A DNA stretch of 10,393 bases, taken from the NCBI GenBank assembly GCA_015661535.1, contig DQVY01000058.1, forward strand, positions 1 to 10,393, written 5' to 3'. Both the position numbers and the translations under genes were made by a program. Within the stretch, counting starts at the first letter, position 1. Every line of letters starts with the position of its first letter. The notes beneath the pieces are model-generated. The model saw nothing but the letters and a program-made list of their open reading frames with translations, was not told the DNA's origin and did no database searches. Positions 1-5,965 of this stretch are shown piece by piece. Origin of the DNA: Sulfurovum sp. (GTDB taxonomy: Bacteria; Campylobacterota; Campylobacteria; Campylobacterales; Sulfurovaceae).

Positions 1-1410
1 GACATCTTCTATAAATGCCTCATGAAGAAGTTGCCTCATACTGACATTTATAGAAATAGATCTTATTTTTTTCCCTTTTTCATTCCAGCTGTTTAGTGAG
101 ATAAAGGTTTCTTTCAGCACATAATTACCCAATTCTAAAATGAGTCCTGTCTTTTCTGCTATAGGTATAAATTCTGAAGGTGTCAGTTCTCCCAAGTCGT
201 CATCATACCATCGAAGCAGTGCTTCCGCCCCTACCAAGTCCTCTTCACGATCAAACTGTGGCTGATAATATACCCGCATCTTCTCTTCTTTTAATGCTTC
301 ATGAAGTCTTTGTTCTATCTGTAAATGTCGTTCTACCCGTTTTGCAAGGTCATTATTAAAGATCACTAGACCATCACGTCCCTGCCCTTTGGCTTCATAC
401 ATGGCAATATCGACTTCTTTAATAAAGTTTGTTGTATAAAATGAAGAAGGGTCAAGTTTATGGATACCAATACTTGCAGAAATATGCAGATAATGTCCAT
501 CGATCACGTAGGGTTTTCTAATAATAGTCAGCAAATTCTCTGCATTGATAATATTGGGATCTATCTCTGCCATATTATCTTCCAATGCTTTACTCACAAG
601 AATAAACTCATCTCCACCCAAACGTGCCAGCATATGCGAGTCTTTTGTATACTTTTCAATACGTTTAGAGACTTCTATGAGCAGTTTATCTCCTACATCA
701 TGCCCCAAAGAGTCATTAATGGTTTTAAAATGGTCAAGATCTATAAGGCAAACAGAGACTGTCTTATGTGTGCCTTTCAAACGTTCTGTTAAAGACTCCA
801 TATATTCCATAAAATATCTACGGTTAAAAAGCCCTGTCAGTGCATCATGCTGTGCCTGAAAGTAATTTTCATGCAGTAACTTGTTTGTGTTAAAAGAAGT
901 ATAAAGTAATACCCCTAAAAATATGAAGGAAAAGAGAGAAAGTACATAGCCGTACCAGGTACCCACAAGTCCAAAATAGATTATCAGCGGCAACATAAGT
1001 AACAACAAGATAGGTACAAATAATTTTTTATCGGAGATCAACAATGCTGATGCCACAACAGAGGCACCCAGTTGCGTAAATATGGCTATGTAATGAAGAT
1101 GATGTTCTTCATACCCTACATACATCACAAATATCAAAGTCCAGGAAGAAAAAATAAGATACATGAACCATGTCAGTTTTGTATACCAGCGTTTGAGGTG
1201 TTTTTCATCCATTTGATATCTGTCAAACTCTCGATATACAGACCAACCATAGATGGAAAGAAGTATCAAAAGCCCATACCACAGCAATGCTGGGTAAACT
1301 ACATTAAAGAACCAGCCAAAAACAACATATACCAATCCGGGAACCAGAGAAAGCCCCATCAGTAAAAGTATCTGTCTCTGAATAAAGATATAATATTTTT
1401 TCTGTTTCAT
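1..1410 (-). CDS. Membrane-anchored GGDEF/EAL c-di-GMP protein (C-terminus beyond window)
   Basis: The minus-strand frame opens at an ATG (1408-1410) and stays open for 470 codons to the left edge, so the C-terminus is missing. Residues about 12-34, 36-56, 79-99, 105-125, 130-150 and 152-173 look like six membrane helices with no recognised sensor domain. A GGDEF domain follows (about 184-340) with the intact signature GGDEF at 265-269. An EAL domain begins near 362, with QPQ at 383-385, EALLRW from 396 and the metal-ligand Asn of SINVS at 455; the later catalytic residues lie outside. By family knowledge it makes and/or degrades cyclic di-GMP at the inner membrane. The usual RxxD inhibitory site before GGDEF is replaced by KDSH (256-259), so product inhibition is probably absent. 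A GAGGAT stretch abuts the ATG, a close but usable ribosome site. It starts 29 bp after the hspR stop with no terminator between, so cotranscription with cbpA-hspR is likely. Confidence 0.9.
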   Translation of the reverse strand, partial: MKQKKYYIFIQRQILLLMGLSLVPGLVYVVFGWFFNVVYPALLWYGLLILLSIYGWSVYREFDRYQMDEKHLKRWYTKLTWFMYLIFSSWTLIFVMYVGYEEHHLHYIAIFTQLGASVVASALLISDKKLFVPILLLLMLPLIIYFGLVGTWYGYVLSLFSFIFLGVLLYTSFNTNKLLHENYFQAQHDALTGLFNRRYFMEYMESLTERLKGTHKTVSVCLIDLDHFKTINDSLGHDVGDKLLIEVSKRIEKYTKDSHMLARLGGDEFILVSKALEDNMAEIDPNIINAENLLTIIRKPYVIDGHYLHISASIGIHKLDPSSFYTTNFIKEVDIAMYEAKGQGRDGLVIFNNDLAKRVERHLQIEQRLHEALKEEKMRVYYQPQFDREEDLVGAEALLRWYDDDLGELTPSEFIPIAEKTGLILELGNYVLKETFISLNSWNEKGKKIRSISINVSMRQLLHEAFIEDV

Positions 1411-1439
1411 ATCCTCATTATACAATAGTATTTATATTT

Positions 1440-1811
1440 TTAATCTTCAAATATAATAATATCGTAAGAACTTTTTGTCACCAGTGCTTTACTTGAATGT
1501 ACCGAACCATTTTGGTTTACTTTGGAAAGTACATCACGCAACTGGTCTATCTCACCCTGCATCTCATCTATCTGCTCTTTGAGTTTCAGTACGATGTCTA
1601 CACCGGCAAGATTCACCCCCATTTGACGGGTTAAACGTAAAATGAGTTTCATACGCTCAATATCACGCTGAGAATACAGACGCATACGACCTTGTGTACG
1701 GGAGGGTTCTACCAAACCTTCACGTTCATACTGTCTCAATGTTTGAGGATGTATATCTAACATCGTTGCTACCACGGAAATAAGATAAACGGGTTCATCA
1801 TAACTGTGCAT
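1440..1811 (-). CDS. hspR: HspR, MerR-family heat-shock repressor
   Basis: The product is a 123-residue protein of the usual HspR length. Residues about 8-30 form the MerR-type helix-turn-helix (ISVVATMLDIHPQTLRQYE), followed by the wing (GLVEPSRTQGRMRLYS, 32-47) typical of HspR, then helices and a probable coiled coil (about 72-98) for dimerisation. The tail (100-123) is poorly conserved and ends in FED. HspR binds HAIR inverted repeats and represses chaperone genes, usually with a chaperone as co-repressor; in Campylobacter and Helicobacter it controls cbpA-hspR, dnaK and groESL operons. It lies 10 bp after cbpA, with AAGGA about 7 bases before its ATG overlapping the cbpA stop region, so translation is probably coupled. 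The HAIR-like operator upstream of cbpA supports autoregulation. The assignment is firm from sequence and context. Confidence 0.95.
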   Translation of the reverse strand: MHSYDEPVYLISVVATMLDIHPQTLRQYEREGLVEPSRTQGRMRLYSQRDIERMKLILRLTRQMGVNLAGVDIVLKLKEQIDEMQGEIDQLRDVLSKVNQNGSVHSSKALVTKSSYDIIIFED

Positions 1812-1821
1812 ACTATATCCT

Positions 1822-2685
1822 TTAGAGTTTTGCTTCCATCATAGATCTGAGTTCTTCATCTAATGTATCTACATCAGGCAGAACTACATTCGCAACCAAA
1901 TAGAGGTCACCTCTCAATGCCGTTTTTCTATCGGCAACCCCTTTACCTTTCAGTCTGAATTTTTGACCATTTTTGGTATTTTTAGGTACTTTCAATGAAA
2001 CCTCTTTTTCTGGTGTCTGTATGGCTATTTTCCCACCAAAGAGTGCTTCTTTTAAAGGCACATCAAAGGTTTTGTAAAGGTTGTCCCCTTTTCTTTCGTA
2101 CTCATCAGAAGAAGCTACTTCTACCTGTATCAGCAGGTCACCTACCTGACCTTGATGCTGCTTGCCTTTACCTCGCACACGCATGGTCTCACCGCTTTTT
2201 ATCCCTGCAGGGATCTTAATGTCAAAACTTTGTCCATTAACAGATACATTATGTTTACCGCCCGTTACAGAGACCATAAAAGGGATAGTGATACGTGTCT
2301 GCATATCGAGATTTGGTCCCGAAAATCCGCCAAAACCTCCTGCGCTGCTGCCACCGAAACCACCGGAGAAGCCGCCACCACCACCTCCGCCGAACATCTG
2401 TCTGAGTATCTCGTCAAGATCTACGCCGCCGCCTTGCCCCTGGGCAAAGTCATGGAAGTTTTGTCCGCCGAACATTTGATCACCATACTGATCATACTGT
2501 GCTTTTTTCTCTGCATCCGAAAGTACTTCATAGGCAGCATTTATCTCTTTGAACTTATCTACTGCTGACTCATCTTTATTGATATCCGGGTGGTACTTTC
2601 TTGCGAGTTTTCTGTACGATTTTTTAATCTCGTCTGCCGATGCATTTTCACTGACACCGAGTGTTTCATATAAACTTTTTGACAT
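1822..2685 (-). CDS. cbpA: CbpA-type class II J-domain co-chaperone
   Basis: The 287-residue protein starts with a J domain (about 4-70) carrying the HPD motif at 32-34, which stimulates DnaK ATPase. A Gly/Phe-rich linker follows (about 72-123, with a run of six or more Gly near 99-105), then the two beta-barrel substrate-binding domains of DnaJ C-terminal type (about 126-275), including PLKEALFGG (210-218) and GD.Y near 259. There is no cysteine at all, so the CxxCxGxG zinc-finger domain of class I DnaJ is absent; this is a CbpA/DnaJ2-like class II protein. It is cytoplasmic and would help DnaK refold proteins after stress. The ATG is preceded by AGGATA (2691-2696). It is first in a probable operon with hspR and is driven by a HAIR-controlled promoter at 2731-2765. 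In databases it may be called DnaJ, but housekeeping DnaJ would carry zinc motifs. Confidence 0.94.
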   Translation of the reverse strand: MSKSLYETLGVSENASADEIKKSYRKLARKYHPDINKDESAVDKFKEINAAYEVLSDAEKKAQYDQYGDQMFGGQNFHDFAQGQGGGVDLDEILRQMFGGGGGGGFSGGFGGSSAGGFGGFSGPNLDMQTRITIPFMVSVTGGKHNVSVNGQSFDIKIPAGIKSGETMRVRGKGKQHQGQVGDLLIQVEVASSDEYERKGDNLYKTFDVPLKEALFGGKIAIQTPEKEVSLKVPKNTKNGQKFRLKGKGVADRKTALRGDLYLVANVVLPDVDTLDEELRSMMEAKL

Positions 2686-2730
2686 GTTTCTATCCTATAA
2701 TCATCATTTTATCTTTTAATTTCTAGTAGG

Positions 2731-2760
2731 ATTATATCAAAAAACTTGAGTCAATGTCAA
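2731..2760 (-). promoter_or_regulatory. Sigma70-type promoter of cbpA-hspR
   Basis: On the minus strand there is a perfect -35 hexamer TTGACA (2755-2760), an 18-bp spacer and a perfect -10 TATAAT (2731-2736) preceded by TG one base upstream, i.e. an extended -10 (TGATATAAT). The predicted transcription start is near 2724, leaving a leader of about 40 nt before the cbpA ATG. It is by far the best promoter in the window, as expected for a gene normally held down by a repressor and released on heat shock. Confidence 0.85.
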
Positions 2761-2765
2761 TCAAG
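2745..2765. promoter_or_regulatory. HAIR operator (HspR-binding inverted repeat)
   Basis: The plus strand reads CTTGAGT-N7-AATCAAG, one base different from the published HAIR consensus CTTGAGT-N7-ACTCAAG. The symmetry extends outward: AAACTTGAGT (2742-2751) against AATCAAGTTT (2759-2768) matches at 9 of 10 positions. The repeat covers the spacer and part of the -35 box of the cbpA promoter, so bound HspR would block RNA polymerase. Since hspR is two genes downstream, this is a direct sign of autoregulation. Confidence 0.92.
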
Positions 2766-2797
2766 TTTGCTGTTTTTTTACTATTTTTTTTAAAAGA

Positions 2798-3193
2798 TCA
2801 CTCTTTATACGGTACTGTTTTATACCCTTCATGGATCATCTTCATGATACCGCCTTTAAGATTTATCACTTTATAGCCTAATTTCTCAGATAAAAACTCA
2901 GAAACCATCCCTGTACGACTCCCAACCCTGCATATAAGGGCAAACTGTTCGTCTTTTTTAACTATTTTATCAATCTTTTTTAAAAAATCCGGTACATAGA
3001 ACCTTCCCTGTTCATCAAAGAACATGATCGTATACGAACCTTTTATAATACCTGTCTCTTTCCATTCTGTAGGTGTACGAATGTCAATGATCTTTATGTT
3101 CTTTTCTGCAAATTCCGGTGTTGCCCATACTTGTGTCAATTCTGCCATGGAAGCAGTCATTATCATTAATAATGCAAATACTATTCTTGTCAA
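2798..3193 (-). CDS. Small exported rhodanese-domain protein
   Basis: The product has 131 residues. Residues 1-17 (MTRIVFALLMIMTASMA) form a short signal peptide with a likely cut after the final Ala, so the protein is probably periplasmic. The rest is a single rhodanese domain: IIDIRTPTEW (35-44) contains the conserved D37 and R39, and the active-site loop CRVGSRT starts with Cys88, the persulfide-carrying residue; NLKGGI (111-116) is the usual C-terminal rhodanese motif. It probably carries or transfers sulfane sulfur, but the substrate cannot be deduced. The start is the TTG at 3191-3193, chosen because AAGGA lies six bases upstream and a later Met would destroy the signal peptide. It ends about 40 bp before the cbpA promoter with no terminator seen, so some read-through into cbpA is possible. 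It is divergent from the methyltransferase gene. Confidence 0.88.
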   Translation of the reverse strand: MTRIVFALLMIMTASMAELTQVWATPEFAEKNIKIIDIRTPTEWKETGIIKGSYTIMFFDEQGRFYVPDFLKKIDKIVKKDEQFALICRVGSRTGMVSEFLSEKLGYKVINLKGGIMKMIHEGYKTVPYKE

Positions 3194-3241
3194 GATCTAT
3201 CCTTTTCATAATTCAAAGTGTTTATACTTATAATATTTAAA

Positions 3242-3270
3242 ATTATAACGAATATTTGTATAAAAAATGT
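3242..3270 (-). promoter_or_regulatory. Possible promoter of the rhodanese gene
   Basis: A perfect TATAAT lies on the minus strand at 3242-3247, about 50 bp before the TTG start. The hexamer 17 bp upstream is only ACATTT (3265-3270). T-rich, poorly conserved -35 regions are common in Campylobacterota, so the -10 alone may suffice. The assignment is weak. Confidence 0.35.
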
Positions 3271-3274
3271 GTAC

Positions 3275-3302
3275 TTGGCTTTCAAATTTAAAATACTATA
3301 GT
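3275..3302 (+). promoter_or_regulatory. Probable promoter of the RNA methyltransferase gene
   Basis: The plus strand has TTGGCT (3275-3280), a 16-bp spacer and TATAGT (3297-3302). Transcription would begin around 3308-3310, only a few bases before the ATG at 3313, so the message would be nearly leaderless. This agrees with the lack of any Shine-Dalgarno sequence before that ATG. Confidence 0.5.
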
Positions 3303-3312
3303 ACAATGGCAC

Positions 3313-4089
3313 ATGAATTTTATACCTATTTCCGACATACATGCAGAAGCATTGCAGATCTATCATCAATTTCGTGAGCATGCCTTCAAAGCAGATGGCT
3401 CCTTTGTTGCAGACAGCCCTAAAGTGGTTAATCTACTCTTGGAAGAAGAGATAGAAGTACGCAGTATTTTAGCTACACAAGCGTACTATGACACACATAA
3501 AACCCTCATAGAGACTAAAAAAGATGCGATTCTCTATGTCGCAACAAAAGAGCAGATGCAGAACATCGTAGGTCACAAGATACACCACAATGTCATGATG
3601 CACGGCATACGTCCCAAAGAAACCCTGCTCAGAGAGTTAGGAGACAATATCATCATGCTGGATGAGATAAGCTCTACCCAAAACATAGGCTCCATTGCCC
3701 GCTCCGCTGCTGCGCTTGGTATAGATGCCTATTTGGTCCCCACACATGGGCCACACCCCTACTCCAGACGTGCCTTGCGTGTCTCCATGGGACATGTAGC
3801 CATGCTGGACATCCATACCTATGATGACATCATTGTCACCATCAAAAAACTCAAGGCCTACGGCTACAGGGTCTATGCTGCAGAAGTCACAGAAGATTCT
3901 ACACCTCTCTCTTCTGTAAAAGTAGCTGACAAATGGGTACTGCTTATGGGACATGAGGGCTCAGGACTCTGCGATGAAGTACTCTCGCACTGTGACGAAG
4001 TAGTGACCATAGAGATGATGGAAGGGGTAAAAAGTTTTAATGTCGGGGTTGCGGCTTCTATTATGATGTATCAATTTAAACATGTATAA
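3313..4089 (+). CDS. SpoU/TrmH-family RNA 2'-O-ribose methyltransferase
   Basis: The product has 258 residues. An N-terminal substrate-binding-like region (about 15-100, with KADGSFVADSPKVVNLLLE resembling the family's 'aeG.k.v..ll' segment) precedes the knotted SPOUT catalytic domain. Motif 1 is STQNIGSIARSAAALG (121-136) with the conserved Asn and Arg130; motif 2 is MGHEGSGL (212-219); motif 3 is IEMMEGVKSFNVGVAASI (233-250), forming the trefoil knot and S-adenosylmethionine pocket. It should methylate a ribose 2'-OH in tRNA or rRNA as a cytoplasmic dimer; which nucleotide cannot be told, so no gene symbol is given. The ATG at 3313 is the first start in frame and has no ribosome-binding sequence, with the promoter just upstream. 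An ATG at 3306 is out of frame. The gene is divergent from the rhodanese gene and convergent with purH. Confidence 0.9.
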   Translation: MNFIPISDIHAEALQIYHQFREHAFKADGSFVADSPKVVNLLLEEEIEVRSILATQAYYDTHKTLIETKKDAILYVATKEQMQNIVGHKIHHNVMMHGIRPKETLLRELGDNIIMLDEISSTQNIGSIARSAAALGIDAYLVPTHGPHPYSRRALRVSMGHVAMLDIHTYDDIIVTIKKLKAYGYRVYAAEVTEDSTPLSSVKVADKWVLLMGHEGSGLCDEVLSHCDEVVTIEMMEGVKSFNVGVAASIMMYQFKHV

Positions 4090-4120
4090 CGTGTATACAC
4101 GGTGCATTAAAATGCACCGT
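4090..4120. terminator. Palindromes between the convergent methyltransferase gene and purH
   Basis: A 12-bp perfect palindrome CGTGTATACACG (4090-4101) begins directly after the methyltransferase stop. It overlaps by three bases a 9-bp perfect hairpin, ACGGTGCAT / ATGCACCGT with a TAAA loop (4099-4120). No T-run follows on the plus strand. On the minus strand, purH ends at 4166 and is followed by eight consecutive T (4158-4165 read in reverse), but before the hairpin. It is plausibly a bidirectional stop signal, not a classical intrinsic terminator. Confidence 0.5.
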
Positions 4121-4165
4121 CAAATCCCAATATGCATAAAAGACAATCAAATATTTTAAAAAAAA

Positions 4166-5698
4166 TTAATGTAAAAAGTGTCTCACAGTAGTAAAGTAAA
4201 GTGAAATACCGTGCTCATTTGCTGCTTCTATCACCTCATCATCTCTTATTGATCCACCAGGTTCAATGATCGCTTTGATGCCTGCAGCGGCTGCTGCATC
4301 TATACTGTCTCTAAACGGGAAAAATGCTTCAGATGCCATGGCTGCACCAGAGACATCCAGTCCCATATCTTTTGCTTTTTTCAAGGCACACTGCGCAGCA
4401 TCCACGCGTGATGTCATACCCATACCTACAGCGACCATGGCAGAGTCTTTTACATAGACCACACAGTTAGATTTTGTAAGACCTGCTACTTTCCAGGCAA
4501 TTTCAAGGTCTTTCATCTCTTGCTCTGATGCTGTTAAAGTTGATTTTTTCTCTGCATTGTGTACTTCATTATCACAAATACAGTCAGCATTTTGGTAAAC
4601 AAAGCCACCATCTACATGTTTAAAGTCATGAGAGTCTTTCGACATAACGAGTTTACTTCCTCCCTGAGAGAACAACTTCAAACGTTTTTTCTTTTCAAAG
4701 ACAGCCAATGCCTCTGGTGTAAAGTCTGCTGCCATCACCACTTCCAAAAAGATCTCATTCATCTTTTCTGCCAAGTCTGCATCTACCACACCATTGACTG
4801 CCACCACACCGCCAAAAGCAGAGATAGAATCACATTTTAACGCTTCTACATACGAGTCAAGCAAAGTGTCTCTCAGTGCAAATCCACAAGGATTTCCATG
4901 TTTTACAATACAGACAGCATTTTCATCACCAAAAGAAGAGGCTATTTTAAGTGCACCGTTCACATCGTTGATGTTGTTAAAGGAAGCTTCCCCTTTTAAC
5001 TGTATAAAGTTATCTGTAAAGTGTGAGTCAAATTCATACAATGCACCTTTTTGGTGCGGGTTTTCTCCGTAACGTGTTTGAAAAGATTTTTTACCTGTGA
5101 TGAACTGATACTCACCAAAACCATCATTAAAACGGCCATTCATGTAGTTGGCAATCATTGAGTCGTAGGCTGCAGTATGTTCAAACGCTTTTATCATAAG
5201 CCCACGTCTGAATTCTAAAGAGTCATTGCCTGTCTCAAGTGCACCCAGTACAGATTCATAGTCATCTACATTGGTCACGATGAGTACATCATTAAAGTTC
5301 TTAGCAGCTGAACGTACCATCGTCGGTCCGCCAATGTCAATGTTCTCAATGATCTCATCAAAATCTTCTGTTCTTTCAATGGTCTCCTTAAAAGGGTAAA
5401 GGTTCACACACACAAGGTCAATGCCTTCCACACCAAGCTCTTTTGCTTGTGCTACATGTGCGGCATCACCACGCTTGTGAAGTATCCCACCATGTACATA
5501 AGGATTTAAAGTTTTTACACGTCCTTCAAAACACTCTGGGAACTTTGTTACTTCATCTATCTCGATGACAGATACACCTGCTTCATTGAGCTTTTTGTAA
5601 GTTCCCCCTGTTGAGATGATCTCCCAACCCATATTTTCCAAACCTCTGGCAAATTCAACAATATCTTTTTTATCACTAACGCTTATCAATGCTCTCAT
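4166..5698 (-). CDS. purH: Bifunctional AICAR formyltransferase / IMP cyclohydrolase
   Basis: The 510-residue protein has the normal PurH length. The N-terminal IMP cyclohydrolase (MGS-like) domain, about 1-145, has ISVSDK (5-10), STGGTYKKL (29-37), FEGRVKTLNPYVHGGIL (57-73) and NLYPF (99-103). The AICAR transformylase domain, about 150-510, carries RYGENPHQ (209-216), VKHGNPCG with the catalytic Lys266-His267, and SISAFGGVVA (291-300), and ends in the expected VRHFLH. It performs the last two steps of IMP synthesis, using 10-formyl-tetrahydrofolate, in the cytoplasm. The ATG is preceded by a weak GAGAGA purine stretch. It lies downstream of purL on the same strand, but 267 bp away across a hairpin-rich spacer, so it may have its own promoter. 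None was found with confidence. Confidence 0.97.
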   Translation of the reverse strand: MRALISVSDKKDIVEFARGLENMGWEIISTGGTYKKLNEAGVSVIEIDEVTKFPECFEGRVKTLNPYVHGGILHKRGDAAHVAQAKELGVEGIDLVCVNLYPFKETIERTEDFDEIIENIDIGGPTMVRSAAKNFNDVLIVTNVDDYESVLGALETGNDSLEFRRGLMIKAFEHTAAYDSMIANYMNGRFNDGFGEYQFITGKKSFQTRYGENPHQKGALYEFDSHFTDNFIQLKGEASFNNINDVNGALKIASSFGDENAVCIVKHGNPCGFALRDTLLDSYVEALKCDSISAFGGVVAVNGVVDADLAEKMNEIFLEVVMAADFTPEALAVFEKKKRLKLFSQGGSKLVMSKDSHDFKHVDGGFVYQNADCICDNEVHNAEKKSTLTASEQEMKDLEIAWKVAGLTKSNCVVYVKDSAMVAVGMGMTSRVDAAQCALKKAKDMGLDVSGAAMASEAFFPFRDSIDAAAAAGIKAIIEPGGSIRDDEVIEAANEHGISLYFTTVRHFLH

Positions 5699-5752
5699 TT
5701 TCTCTCACTTTTTATAAATAAATTTCACATATGTTTATGCTTTTGTGTCACT

Positions 5753-5813
5753 GAGCACTACATGTACCGATACGAAAGCGTGCATATTACGAAGCAACAC
5801 GCTGTAGTATCGG
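5753..5813. repeat. Nested stem-loop in the purL-purH spacer
   Basis: Outer arms CCGATAC (5767-5773) and GTATCGG (5807-5813) are perfect complements, and inside them AGCGTG (5777-5782) pairs perfectly with CACGCT (5798-5803). They are separated by a symmetric 3/3 internal loop (GAA/GTA) and closed by a 15-nt loop. That gives 13 base pairs. The hexamer GAGCAC occurs on both sides (5753-5758 and 5813-5818). It could be a mobile palindromic repeat, an untranslated-RNA structure or a processing site. No function is assigned. Confidence 0.6.
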
Positions 5814-5840
5814 AGCACACTTGCGAAGTGACGCTTTTTT
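5814..5840 (+). terminator. Intrinsic-terminator-like hairpin on the plus strand
   Basis: On the plus strand AGC-A-CACTT-GCG-AAGTG-AC-GCT folds into an 8-bp interrupted stem with a GCG loop, running directly into six T (5835-5840). It has terminator form only on the plus strand, although both flanking genes are on the minus strand. It may end an unannotated plus-strand transcript or be part of a repeat element. Confidence 0.45.
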
Positions 5841-5843
5841 GCT

Positions 5844-5866
5844 CTACTTTTTTCTAAAAAAAGTAG
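5844..5866. repeat. Perfect 10-bp AT-rich hairpin
   Basis: CTACTTTTTT (5844-5853) and AAAAAAGTAG (5857-5866) are perfect complements around a 3-nt loop (CTA). With the two structures just upstream it forms a chain of hairpins over about 100 bp. In the purL transcript (minus strand) it would form a stem with a U-rich 5' arm and no trailing U-run. Its role is unknown. Confidence 0.6.
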
Positions 5867-5925
5867 AAAGGAAACCCCAATATACTATAAAAGTATAATC
5901 TTATTACTCTATCATATCCTTATAT

Positions 5926-5955
5926 GCATTCCCACTCTAAGCATGGGAACGAGAG
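5926..5955. repeat. Palindromic 30-bp repeat, copy 1 (after purL)
   Basis: It begins GCATTCCCAC and continues with GCATGGGAACGAGAG. The arms are complementary if G-T pairs are allowed (CATTCCCAC against GCATGGGAACG). It matches copy 2 at 8360-8389 in 23 of 30 positions, in the same orientation, with most differences in the 5-base centre. It lies 10 bp past the purL stop. It resembles the REP-like family of the type 'CGTTCCCACGC...GCGTGGGAACG' known from many proteobacterial intergenic regions; that link is from memory. Confidence 0.7.
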
Positions 5956-5965
5956 TAACCCAACC

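Noticed and set aside
460..859. Two overlapping plus-strand ORFs of 104-110 codons
   Set aside because: They are antisense to the GGDEF domain, whose motifs are intact on the minus strand; the products are low-complexity and resemble no family.
2152..2568. Plus-strand ORFs, one with a proline-rich stretch
   Set aside because: They mirror the Gly-rich linker of cbpA: GGN codons read in reverse give Pro/Ala-rich frames. No independent start signals.
3307..3323. Sigma54-like TGGCAC just before the methyltransferase ATG
   Set aside because: The -12 element should be TTGCA/TTGCT five bases later, but the sequence is TTTTA; the GC is missing and the site would lie across the start codon.
3637..3954. 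Minus-strand ORF of 105 codons
   Set aside because: It is antisense to the conserved SPOUT catalytic domain with no ribosome-binding site or recognisable product.
5844..5866. Rho-independent terminator for purL in the minus direction
   Set aside because: Read on the minus strand the stem is followed by AGC and an A-run, not by T, so it lacks the needed U-tract.
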